Origin: Halorubrum vacuolatum
Lineage (GTDB): Archaea > Halobacteriota > Halobacteria > Halobacteriales > Haloferacaceae
Assembly: GCF_900188065.1 (NCBI RefSeq)
Contig: NZ_FZNQ01000011.1
Location: forward strand, 1 to 64,000
Length of the DNA stretch: 64,000 nt
Reading direction: 5' to 3'
The notes under the pieces: generated by a model
Told to the model about the DNA's origin: nothing
The model's input: only the letters and a program-made list of their open reading frames with translations
The model's database searches: none
Shown: positions 17,442 through 25,347 of the stretch, in pieces
Layout of the letters: each line of letters begins with the position of its first letter
Position numbering within the stretch: position 1 is the first letter of the stretch
Translations under genes and position numbers: made by a program

Positions 17442-18134
17442 GTGCGTCGTCTCGAACGGATCGGTCGCCTCCGCGACCCCGTCGTCCGCCGTCTGGTCAG
17501 GGACGCCTTCGCCGAGGAACTCCTCGGCGAGCCTCGGAGCCTCGGCGTCGTCGTGGTCCTGACGGCGTTCATGTTCCTCGTCGGGGTCGCCTATTACGTC
17601 CCCACACTCACGGACGTGCCGCCGATACTCTGGCTGCTCTATGCGGACTCGGCGGTCGCCGTCGGCTTGGGGTTGCTCTCGCTCGCGACGCTCGTGCCGA
17701 CGGTCCGCTCCGGCGAGGATCTGGGCGCCGTTCCGGCGAACCGCCCGCTCGCATACCTCCATACGCTCGCGTTCGTCTGGCTCGTCACCTTCGGGCTGTG
17801 GCCGCTCGTGGCGTTGAACCTCGCGTTCGAGGCGTATCTCACCGCGCCGGACGCGTGGATCTACTACTGGGGCGTTCTCGGAACCCACCTCTGTTTCGTC
17901 GCGCTCGCGCTGTTGTTTCCGGCCTTCGGATACACGACGCCCGGAGCGCTCGCGCTCGCGGCGGGGCTCGGCGTCGCCAACGTCATCGTCGACTACGGGT
18001 TTGGCTATCACCCGCCGCTTTTATACGAGCCTGGGCCCGGGCTCGCGGCGGCGACGCTCGGCATTACGGCGTTCGCCGTCTGGCTCGCGGCCCGATCGTT
18101 TCCGTGTCTCGGGGCGGACACACACGTCGAATAG
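17442..18134 (+). CDS. DUF1405-like multi-helix membrane protein
   Basis: 230 residues with about six helices. After a basic start (DPVVRRLVRDAFAEELL), the stretch VAYYVPTLTDVPPILWLLYADSAVAVGL matches the DUF1405 pattern, in which a YY, a PPILW and an acidic DS lie between two helices. Function of the family is unknown. It is divergent from pilB across 173 bases that hold no other gene, and ends before a truncated kinase. No signal for secretion of a large domain; the protein is essentially all membrane. Confidence 0.7.
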   Translation: MRRLERIGRLRDPVVRRLVRDAFAEELLGEPRSLGVVVVLTAFMFLVGVAYYVPTLTDVPPILWLLYADSAVAVGLGLLSLATLVPTVRSGEDLGAVPANRPLAYLHTLAFVWLVTFGLWPLVALNLAFEAYLTAPDAWIYYWGVLGTHLCFVALALLFPAFGYTTPGALALAAGLGVANVIVDYGFGYHPPLLYEPGPGLAAATLGITAFAVWLAARSFPCLGADTHVE

Positions 18135-18180
18135 GCGTCTCGGGAAGCACACACACGTCGGATAGGGATGTATGCCACCT

Positions 18181-18783
18181 TCAGGAGCTACCGTCGGCCT
18201 CCTGCAACGTGATGACGACCTCCTCGCCGTCCTCGGTCGTGTTTCGGGTTAGTTGTCCACCGTTCGATTCCGTGATCCACCGAGCGAGCCACAGGCCGAG
18301 GCCGCTCGCATGTGTCAACTGGTCGACTTCCTCTTGCCCGGAGATCACCGCCCATTCGTGATCGGGGATCCCGGTACCGCCGTCGATCACGGCGACTTCG
18401 ACGGTATCGGCAGTCGAAGACCGGACCGCAACCGTCACTTCCGGTTGTGATCCGCCGTGAAGGATGCCGTTTTCAATGAGTTCCCTGATCGCTCGCTGGA
18501 TCGTTTCATCGGATTTGACATGGATGGTCTCCGTGGTGTCGGTTTCGAACTCGAGTGAAATCTCTGCATCCGGATGCTCGGCCGCCGCCCATGAAACGAC
18601 GTTTTGAAGCGGCTCGCTCAGATCCACCTGCTCCCGCTCGTCACTGCGGGTACCGATCACCTGCTCGATCTCTTTGGCTTTCTCCCCGAGGGTGACGACC
18701 CGTTCGGCGTTTCGACGCAGGATCTCCGCCCGCTCGGCGAGTTGTTCATCCTCAACTTCGGTCGCTCCGTCGAGTTCAACTAC
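18181..18783 (-). pseudogene. C-terminal fragment of a sensor histidine kinase
   Basis: The minus-strand frame holds the end of a dimerisation helix (AERVVTLGEKAKEIEQVIGT), then a HATPase domain: N-box IRELIENGILHGG, G1-type DGGTGIP and G2-type HASGLGLWLA. The phospho-acceptor H-box (usually RHNLRN) and all sensor domains that should precede it are missing: homology stops near 18783, where a DoxX-like frame on the other strand takes over. A first internal ATG at 18660 would give only the ATPase half. The fragment is most simply a deletion remnant. It could still be expressed as a stand-alone ATPase domain. Confidence 0.7.
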
Positions 18784-18807
18784 TCCGAGACGTGGCTCGC
18801 CTACTCC

Positions 18808-19296
18808 ATGCTCGGGTTACGACTCGTGATGGCGTGGGTGTTTCTCCAAGCCGGCCTGGAGAAGCTGCTCGACGGCGGGATCGGTGACCCCTTGGCGTGG
18901 TCGTCCGCCGGGTTCCTTCAGAACGCCGTTCCCGAGGCCAACCCGCTGCAGGGGCTGTTCTTGTGGTTTGCGAACTTCTCGACGATCATCGACCCGCTCG
19001 TGATCTTCGGGCAGATCCTCATCGGCCTCGCGCTGCTTTTCGGCGTCTTCTTCCGATTTGCGGCGCTTATGGGGGCCATCCAGATGGCGATGTTCTGGAC
19101 GGCCGCCTGGCAGGGTGGGCTGATGGAGGGGTTCCCCGTCGAGAACGGCTACTTCATCGACAGTTCGTTCGTCTACATGCTGTTGCTGTTCGGACTCGGC
19201 GCGTGGGGCGCGGGCCGGCTGCTCGGTGTCGATCGGGCGTTGGAGGGGACGGCATTCGTACAGAACAACCCTTGGATGCGCTACCTCCTCGGCTAG
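18808..19296 (+). CDS. DoxX family membrane protein, N-terminus uncertain
   Basis: 163 residues from the ATG at 18808: LGLRLVMAWVFLQAGLEKLLDG, followed by three further helices and the ending NNPWMRYLLG usual in haloarchaeal DoxX-like proteins. Family members often have about 20 more residues, and the sequence just upstream (FNYSETWLAYS) looks like part of that lead but runs into the antisense kinase fragment without a good ATG. The 5' end may therefore have been trimmed by the same rearrangement. DoxX proteins are small quinone-related or oxidoreductase-associated membrane proteins; the exact role here is unknown. Confidence 0.75.
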   Translation: MLGLRLVMAWVFLQAGLEKLLDGGIGDPLAWSSAGFLQNAVPEANPLQGLFLWFANFSTIIDPLVIFGQILIGLALLFGVFFRFAALMGAIQMAMFWTAAWQGGLMEGFPVENGYFIDSSFVYMLLLFGLGAWGAGRLLGVDRALEGTAFVQNNPWMRYLLG

Positions 19297-19324
19297 CGCC
19301 ACCGTTTTATAACCACCGGTGACG

Positions 19325-20122
19325 TCACCGATTCCAGGCGGCCGCCTCGGGATCGATCTTCCGGTCGCCGTCGACGAGTCCGTCGATGGCGGCGAGATCC
19401 GCATCATCGAGCTCCAGTTCTAAAGCCGCCAGATTTTCGGTCACGTGGTCCCCGGTCGCTTTTGGAATCGGAACGACGTTCCGCGCGAGCGCCCAGGCGA
19501 GCGCGACGATCGCCGTGCTCGTTCCGTTTCGTTCGGCGACCTCGACGAGCGTCGGCTCATCGAGGATCTCCCCCCGGCCGAGCGGCGAGTAGCCGACGAG
19601 GTGGTGGTCGAACTCCGTTGCAAGTTCACGGAGTTCGGGCTGTTTAAATAGGGGATGACACTCGACCTGATGGGCGGCGATCGGCGCATCGAGGATCTCG
19701 CGTGCTTCACGGAACAGTTCGGGAGTGAAATTGGAGACTCCGATGTGTTCAGTTACACCCGCCTCATGGAGGGCATCGAACGCCGGAAGCGTCTCCTCGG
19801 GGTCGTACTCGCCCATCGGCCAGTGGACATACAGGAGGTCGATCCGTTCGAGGCCCAACCGTTCGAGGCTCTCGTGTGCGGTTTCCCGGACGTCCTCGGG
19901 CGCGAGGTTGTCGTGGTGGATCTTCGTCGCGATCACCACGTCCTCGCGATCGACGTCGCTGGCGCGAAGGCCCTCGCCGACGGCCGCCTCGTTGCCGTAC
20001 ATCTGTGCGGTGTCGATGTGACGGTATCCCGCCTCGAGCGCGGCTTCGACCGTGTCAGCACAGATCTCCGGGTCATCGAGCCCGGACGTTCCGAGCCCCA
20101 GTTCCAGCGTGAGCGATGGCAT
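19325..20122 (-). CDS. Aldo/keto reductase
   Basis: 265 residues from the ATG at 20122. The catalytic tetrad of the AKR (beta/alpha)8 barrel is visible: Asp in HIDTAQMYGNE, Tyr in the same motif, Lys in IATKIHH and His in LLYVHWP; NADPH-binding IPKAT is near residue 220. The family reduces aldehydes and ketones using NADPH; closest in style are 2,5-didehydrogluconate reductase-like enzymes. A GTG at 20128 is an alternative start. It lies 45 bases downstream of a PfkB kinase on the same strand, so both may act on sugars or sugar acids. Substrate not determinable. Confidence 0.87.
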   Translation of the reverse strand: MPSLTLELGLGTSGLDDPEICADTVEAALEAGYRHIDTAQMYGNEAAVGEGLRASDVDREDVVIATKIHHDNLAPEDVRETAHESLERLGLERIDLLYVHWPMGEYDPEETLPAFDALHEAGVTEHIGVSNFTPELFREAREILDAPIAAHQVECHPLFKQPELRELATEFDHHLVGYSPLGRGEILDEPTLVEVAERNGTSTAIVALAWALARNVVPIPKATGDHVTENLAALELELDDADLAAIDGLVDGDRKIDPEAAAWNR

Positions 20123-20167
20123 ACCCACATGTCCTCCCCGACGGGATAAAAATCGGCCCGTTCGGGG

Positions 20168-21226
20168 TCACCGGGACGCCCGGTCACGGAACGAACCGAC
20201 CGCTGCCCGCGTCGGCAACGACGACATCGCTCCCCGACCGGTCGTACTCCGGGCCGCCACCGCGTTCGCGAACGCGAGCGTCTCACGGAGGCGATCATGG
20301 GGTTCATCCTCGACGCCGACCCCTCCCGTACCGTCATTCGTCGTTCTCGATTCCGCATTCGGCCCTATCGCCCCGGAGAGTGCGGCGATAGATCCCGCGG
20401 TGAAGGCGTCGCCTGCTCCGGTCGTATCGACCGCATCGACCGAATAGCCGGGGTGTTCGACCACGAGGGGATCGTTCGTCGGATTCCACGGTGCCTCCGG
20501 CTCCGCGCGAACGAGTGACCCATCGGCACCGCGCGTGACGAGCGCCGTGTGCGGCCCGTATTCACAGACGGTCTCGGCGACGACGGCTGCGTCATCGTTC
20601 GTGGTTTCCGACGGGACGAGCCCCGCGACTTGGAGGTCCTCCACCGTCGTCTTCACCACCCCGGCGCTCCTGAAAGCCCGTTCGAAGCTCGCTCCAAGCT
20701 CGTGTCCCTCGAACAGCTCCGGACGGGCGTTCGGATCGAACGAGACGACCACGTCCTCGCGTGATCCCGCCCGTTCGAGGAGTTCAAAGGTCGCCTCACG
20801 GCTTGAACCGGACGTGAGCGTCACCCCGCCAGCATGGACCCAGTTCACGGTGGAAAGCGTCCCATCCGGTATCGTCCCGGGCTCCATGCGGGTGTCGGCG
20901 GTGTCGTCACGGTGGAAGCTGAAAGAACTCACCGCATCCGAGTCGAGACCCACGAACACGAGCGACGTCTTCGCGTCCGGGTCCCGCATCACGTAGCGGT
21001 CGTCGACGCCATTGTCCGTGAGCGTCTCACAGAGGAACTCGCCGAACGGGTCGTCGCCGACCCGCGTCCAAAGCAGCGGACTCGTTCCCAGCCGGGCGAG
21101 GCCGACGGCAACGTTGGCGGGTGCACCGCCGGCCCGACGGTGAAACGTCTCGACAGTCGGCAACGGCCCCTCAGTCTCCGGAATAAAGTCGACAAGCGCC
21201 TCGCCGGCAACGAGAATCTGTGTCAT
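20168..21226 (-). CDS. PfkB family carbohydrate kinase (fructokinase-like)
   Basis: 352 residues from the ATG at 21226 (MTQILVAGEALVDFIP). The family signatures are present: the N-terminal glycine motif RRAGGAPANVAVGLARLG and the C-terminal DTTGAGDAFTAG with the catalytic Asp. These kinases phosphorylate sugars such as fructose, ribose or 2-keto-3-deoxygluconate with ATP. An insertion of about 30 residues between the DTTGAGDAF helix and the last helices is acidic and variable. It is divergent from a TbsP-like regulator (155-base gap), which may control it. The exact sugar is unknown. Confidence 0.87.
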   Translation of the reverse strand: MTQILVAGEALVDFIPETEGPLPTVETFHRRAGGAPANVAVGLARLGTSPLLWTRVGDDPFGEFLCETLTDNGVDDRYVMRDPDAKTSLVFVGLDSDAVSSFSFHRDDTADTRMEPGTIPDGTLSTVNWVHAGGVTLTSGSSREATFELLERAGSREDVVVSFDPNARPELFEGHELGASFERAFRSAGVVKTTVEDLQVAGLVPSETTNDDAAVVAETVCEYGPHTALVTRGADGSLVRAEPEAPWNPTNDPLVVEHPGYSVDAVDTTGAGDAFTAGSIAALSGAIGPNAESRTTNDGTGGVGVEDEPHDRLRETLAFANAVAARSTTGRGAMSSLPTRAAVGSFRDRASR

Positions 21227-21381
21227 ATTCGGTCGGTCGATGCGATCGGATAAGTGGATTTGGGTCCGATCTATTCGGCCACAACCATCTGTCCACATCG
21301 GTCCGGCCACATCCAACATCCTTCCAGGCACTGCCGACCCCACCCGCAGGCTTATTCGGCTGGATCGGCTCTCATGAACCG

Positions 21382-22275
21382 ATGGCGACGATCCCCGCGC
21401 TGGAACTCGTCTCGGGGACCCTCCGATTTGACCGATATGTGGAGCCGTTGCTTGTCGATCCGGACCCATCGCTGTTTCAGTCCACGGTCGAGACGCTACG
21501 CTCGTCGCTCCCGGCGGTCGAAACTGACCACGATGCGGCGAACACCCGTCATCCTGAACCGTCCGACCCGAACATCCCTCGGCTCCGTGTTCTCGCGCGT
21601 GAGTCGACGCTGACAGCGATCACCGACGGGTTCCATCCGGCGGGCCGGGTTGCGGCGCTTCTCGAACGTGACTTGCTCTCGCTTCGGGTGTTGTCCACCC
21701 CCCAGCCGAACACGGTTCTGCTCGGACGAACCGAGACGACGGTACTGGTTTCGACGCCGGCTGGGGTGTATGCGATCGAGGCCGGAAACGACAGCCGTCT
21801 CCGGGACCGCTACGAGCCACGGTATCTGGAGAGCGACCGCTTCCGGCTCAGGGTTCCGAGCCGCCGGCGGATCCACCAGGCGTTCACGGCGCGCTGTGGT
21901 GCGTCGGTCGCATCGGACGTCCTCGCGGTACTTGCGGCCGGGGCCGACCCCGACGAGGACACGCTCGACGCCAGGCACCGGGCGGCGCTCGCCGCCGCTC
22001 GGTGTGGGGTCGACGACTACGAGTTCCGACGGGCCTGTGAGGAAGCCGGCCTCGGGAGTCCCTCGACGTTCACGGCGGTCAAACGGCGGCTCGTCGATGC
22101 CGGACTCCTCACCACCGAACGTGTTCCACAGCCGGTCGGTCGGCCACGCCAGCGACTCCGACCCGGAACGGTGCTCGATGAACGTGTCGACACGGACGAT
22201 CCACCGGCGACGCTGCTGTCGGTCGCGAGGGAGCGACTCGACGTCTCGGACGCCACCGTCGACCCGGACGATTAA
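21382..22275 (+). CDS. TbsP-like transcriptional regulator (DUF5821 family)
   Basis: 297 residues from the ATG at 21382. The C-terminal third aligns with the haloarchaeal regulator TbsP: a helical region, SPSTFTAVKRRLVDAGLLTTERVP (winged-helix recognition segment), then GRPRQRLRPG. The central part (RYLESDRFRLRVPSRRRI) also matches. TbsP is known in Haloferax as a regulator of glycolysis and gluconeogenesis genes that acts with TrmB. This protein is more Arg- and Ala-rich than typical TbsP, so it is best seen as a paralogue. Divergent promoters with the PfkB kinase gene suggest that kinase as a target (inference). Confidence 0.75.
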   Translation: MATIPALELVSGTLRFDRYVEPLLVDPDPSLFQSTVETLRSSLPAVETDHDAANTRHPEPSDPNIPRLRVLARESTLTAITDGFHPAGRVAALLERDLLSLRVLSTPQPNTVLLGRTETTVLVSTPAGVYAIEAGNDSRLRDRYEPRYLESDRFRLRVPSRRRIHQAFTARCGASVASDVLAVLAAGADPDEDTLDARHRAALAAARCGVDDYEFRRACEEAGLGSPSTFTAVKRRLVDAGLLTTERVPQPVGRPRQRLRPGTVLDERVDTDDPPATLLSVARERLDVSDATVDPDD

Positions 22276-22300
22276 CGTCACGCCCGCGAAGACACCACTC

Positions 22301-23338
22301 ATGTACGTCCTCTCCGACGACGATGTCGCGGCCGTGTTGGACCTCGAAGCGCTCCTTGACGTGGTCGCCGACGGGTTGCGGGCACAGGGTCGCGGCGACG
22401 TGGAACGACCGCCCCGCCCGCACTTTCCGGTCGGGATCGACCTCGACGATGACTTCGAAGAGACTGGGGGGCGGAACGACGGTTCCGCTCCCGACGGGAA
22501 CGACCGCGCGCTCGGTACGGGACTCGTTATGTCGGCGTACGTCCACGGCGCGAGCACGTACGCGACGAAGATCGTCGGCGTCCACGAGGGTAACTCGGCC
22601 CGGGGACTTCCGACCGTCAACGCCAGCATCACGCTCACCGCGGCCGACACCGGACGCCCGCTCGCGACGATGGACGGGACGCGGATCACGAACGCGCGAA
22701 CGGGTTGTATCGGCGGGCTTGCTGCCCGCCATCTCGCCGTCGACGGCCCGGTGCGCGTCGGGGTCATCGGCGCGGGCCAGCAGGCGAGGTGGCAGACACG
22801 GGCGATCGCGGCCGCCGTCCCGGTCGAATCGGTCCGAATATACGCCCCGAGCGAGTCGCGGGAGCGCTGTGCGGCCGATCTCCGTGCCCGCGATATTCGG
22901 GCACAGACGGTCCCGTCCGCGGCCGATGCCGTCCGCGACGCCGACGTGATCGTCACCGCGACGACGGCTACCGAACCGGTGTTCGATGGGCAGGACCTCC
23001 AGCCCGGTGCGCTGGTCGTCGCGGTCGGCGCCTACACGGCGACGACGCGGGAGCTTGACGACCGAACCGTCGAACGCGCGGCCGCGATCTATGCTGACGT
23101 CCCCGAGGAGGTCGCGGCGACCGGCGATTTTCCGACACACGATCCGGCGGATCTCCTGCCGTTCGCCTCGGTGTTGGCGGGCGATCGTGGCCGGGAGCGC
23201 GAGACCGACGTGATCGTCGTTGCCTCCGTGGGAACCGCCGTGATGGATGCGGTCGCCGCGGAGGACGTCTACGAACGGGCGGTACGCGAGAACGTGGGAA
23301 CTGACGTTCCGCTATCGGGGGACGAATACGGCCGGTGA
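22301..23338 (+). CDS. Ornithine cyclodeaminase / alanine dehydrogenase family protein
   Basis: 345 residues. Mu-crystallin/OCD fold: substrate-side motifs in the first 130 residues (ATKIVGVHEGN with the conserved Lys, TAxRTG-like NARTGCIGG), then an NAD-binding Rossmann domain with GVIGAGQQARWQ and DVIVTATT. Family members form proline from ornithine or act on alanine, lysine or other amino and imino acids. An acidic insertion near residues 48-65 (ETGGRNDGSAPDGND) is unusual. It starts 26 bases after the TbsP-like gene and may be cotranscribed. The specific reaction cannot be told from sequence. Confidence 0.85.
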   Translation: MYVLSDDDVAAVLDLEALLDVVADGLRAQGRGDVERPPRPHFPVGIDLDDDFEETGGRNDGSAPDGNDRALGTGLVMSAYVHGASTYATKIVGVHEGNSARGLPTVNASITLTAADTGRPLATMDGTRITNARTGCIGGLAARHLAVDGPVRVGVIGAGQQARWQTRAIAAAVPVESVRIYAPSESRERCAADLRARDIRAQTVPSAADAVRDADVIVTATTATEPVFDGQDLQPGALVVAVGAYTATTRELDDRTVERAAAIYADVPEEVAATGDFPTHDPADLLPFASVLAGDRGRERETDVIVVASVGTAVMDAVAAEDVYERAVRENVGTDVPLSGDEYGR

Positions 23339-23351
23339 AGCGGATAGACGC

Positions 23352-23921
23352 TCAGCCGTCGAATCCCTGAAACAGCTGTTCGAACTCGTCGTGCTCGTCG
23401 ACCTCCGAAAGGACCCGATCGAGATCCGCGCGTAACTCCTCGATGCGTTCGGTTAGTCGCTGGTACTCCTCGTTGTCCGCGAGTTCGCTCGCGTTCTTTT
23501 CGGCCTCGAGGACCGCGCGTTTCGAGGTCAACGAGAACAGCTCCTGGACGCCGGCATCGTAGCTCCCGCGACGGAGCAGTCCCTCGACGGTCTCACGGAG
23601 TGCCTCCTTCGTCACGGGCTTGACGAGATAGTCGTCGAAGCCCATCTCGAGGATATCGAAATCCGGCTCGACGGCCGTCACCATCGCGACACGGCAGTCG
23701 ATGCCGCGCTCGCGAACCTCCACGAGCACCTCGTCGCCGGAGAGCCCGGGCATGCGTCTGTCGAGGAGAATGGCATCCACGTCCGGATCGAGTTGGTCGA
23801 GCGCCTCCTGGCCGCCGTAAGCCGTCCGGACACGGTAGTCATCGCCGAGCCACGCGGCGTAGAGGTCTGCGAGATCTCGTTCGTCCTCGACTACGAGGAT
23901 CAGCGGAGGATGCTCATTCAT
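23352..23921 (-). CDS. HalX-domain response regulator
   Basis: 189 residues. Receiver domain 1-125: acidic pair VVEDERD, phospho-acceptor Asp in AILLDRRMPG (about residue 55), Thr/Ala switch at MVTAVEPD, Lys in LVKPVTK. A HalX domain follows (about 125-189), a coiled helical segment restricted to haloarchaeal response regulators. There is no DNA-binding domain, so output is by protein contact. No partner kinase is adjacent: the only kinase sequence nearby is the broken one at 18181. A TATA-like element lies near 23965-23975. Confidence 0.9.
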   Translation of the reverse strand: MNEHPPLILVVEDERDLADLYAAWLGDDYRVRTAYGGQEALDQLDPDVDAILLDRRMPGLSGDEVLVEVRERGIDCRVAMVTAVEPDFDILEMGFDDYLVKPVTKEALRETVEGLLRRGSYDAGVQELFSLTSKRAVLEAEKNASELADNEEYQRLTERIEELRADLDRVLSEVDEHDEFEQLFQGFDG

Positions 23922-24099
23922 ATGTCACCGAACGGGCGACGGACTCGCTCACACTCATTATCTCGGCGCACGCTATATGAAAATACCCCTTCATCGCTCG
24001 CCGTCCTCGACCAGTGCCGGCATACATCTCCGCGATCCGGAACACGTGGGTACCCCGACCGCGGGGTTGGTCTCCACGGATACTCGCGCACCGTCGGCC

Positions 24100-25206
24100 T
24101 CACGCATCGATCCCTCCCACGGCGACGTCCGTCGGATCGTCGATCCCGGTGATGGTAAGCCGGGTTGCCTCGACGTCCTCGACGACGGCCCCCCACCCGC
24201 CGACGGACACACGGCGCTCCCCGTCGTCAAGCTCGACGGTCACCTGTCCGGCGAGCTGGCCGATCGGGATCTCGCCGTCGGCCCGCGAATCGCCCGAGTA
24301 GACCACATCGACGATCTCGCCGGCCACAGTGACCGCCCGACCGGTTCCGACCTCCGAGCCTTCGACGGTCGCCTCGACGGCGAATCCCTCCGCGAGCAAC
24401 GGTTGCACGTCACGGACGAACCGGCGGAGGTTCGCGTACACGATGGGTGGATCCGTCGCCCGATCATCGTACACGACGTCCCAGACCTCCCAGAGGCTCG
24501 TATCGAAGTACCACCGGAAGACGTAGGTCAGGGAAAAATCCTCGACCAACACTCCATATTCGTTGATCGACCGGCGATGCGGGGCGAAACAGGTCGTCGT
24601 TCGATCGACGATCGCGACGAACGGCGTCGGAAGGGTTCGATGGCGGATCTCGGTCGCCGCATCCTCGTAGCCGGTCGGAAGGCTCGCGGTCTCATCCTGT
24701 GTATGTATCGATACCTTGACCACCGCGCCGTTCGCCTTCGCGGTCGCGAGCGAGTCGCGCAACGTTTCGAATCCCTCGGGGGTGACCGCGACTTGGACCT
24801 CGGTCGTCGCTCCCTCGATCGCGCTCGCAGCGTGCTCAAAGACCGTTTCGAACCGCTTGACGATATCGACTCGGTGGTGATCGAGTGCCGGTGCCTCCCA
24901 TCGGCGTTCTATCTCCTCGGCCGCGGCCGTCAGCCGCTCCGAGCGGCTTCGGAGGTCGGTGAGAACTTCCGCTGGGTTGCCCGCTCTGGCCCTGAGGCTA
25001 TCGCTTTCATATGTTTCGACGTAGCCACGGTCCTCCAGATCACGGAGTACGTCGTAGATCCGCGCGGCCGGTACGTCGCTGGCGTTCGCGAGCTCCGTGG
25101 CGCTCGCGGTCCCCAATCCCAAAAGCGTCGTATACGCTAGCGATTGGTATTTCGAGAGCCCGGCGTCCCGCAGGACGCCACGCAGCTCGGCTGAATCCAT
25201 ACCCAT
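24100..25206 (-). CDS. TrmB family transcriptional regulator
   Basis: 368 residues. An N-terminal winged helix (about 1-75; GLSKYQSLAYTTLLGLG, ATELANASDVPAARIYDVLRDLEDRGYVE) is followed by a linker helix and a C-terminal sugar-binding TrmB domain (about 110-360). In haloarchaea TrmB represses or activates genes of glycolysis, gluconeogenesis and cofactor synthesis according to glucose level. Tandem ATGs (25206, 25200) leave the start uncertain by two residues. Whether this is the global TrmB or one of several paralogues cannot be decided here. It sits 3 kb from a PfkB kinase and a TbsP-like gene. Confidence 0.87.
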   Translation of the reverse strand: MGMDSAELRGVLRDAGLSKYQSLAYTTLLGLGTASATELANASDVPAARIYDVLRDLEDRGYVETYESDSLRARAGNPAEVLTDLRSRSERLTAAAEEIERRWEAPALDHHRVDIVKRFETVFEHAASAIEGATTEVQVAVTPEGFETLRDSLATAKANGAVVKVSIHTQDETASLPTGYEDAATEIRHRTLPTPFVAIVDRTTTCFAPHRRSINEYGVLVEDFSLTYVFRWYFDTSLWEVWDVVYDDRATDPPIVYANLRRFVRDVQPLLAEGFAVEATVEGSEVGTGRAVTVAGEIVDVVYSGDSRADGEIPIGQLAGQVTVELDDGERRVSVGGWGAVVEDVEATRLTITGIDDPTDVAVGGIDA

Positions 25207-25273
25207 ATCACGGTCACCGTCGGCTTAATCCCTGTGTTCGGGGCAGTCCGCTTTCGGCTCGCCGGATCGGCGT

Positions 25274-25341
25274 GTCGGTGCTCGTTGGGCCGGCGCGTCG
25301 GTACTCGTTGGGCCGGCGCGTCGGTGCTCGTTCGGCCGTCC
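25274..25341. repeat. Three tandem copies of a 23-base unit between trmB-like gene and guaB
   Basis: Units begin at 25274, 25297 and 25320 and share the core GTCGGTGCTCGTTGGGCCGG; the third diverges in its last bases. The block lies between the trmB-like gene, which starts at 25206 and reads leftward, and the guaB stop at 25348. It contains no gene and ends seven bases before that stop. It is noncoding and possibly affects transcription termination. Confidence 0.8.
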
Positions 25342-25347
25342 TCTCGT

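Noticed and set aside
18604-18807. Upstream ATG at 18604 as the start of DoxX
   Set aside because: Most of the added residues are the antisense of conserved kinase sequence and do not match DoxX proteins.
25274-25341. CRISPR array or binding-site cluster
   Set aside because: Only three adjacent units without spacers; no cas genes in the window.
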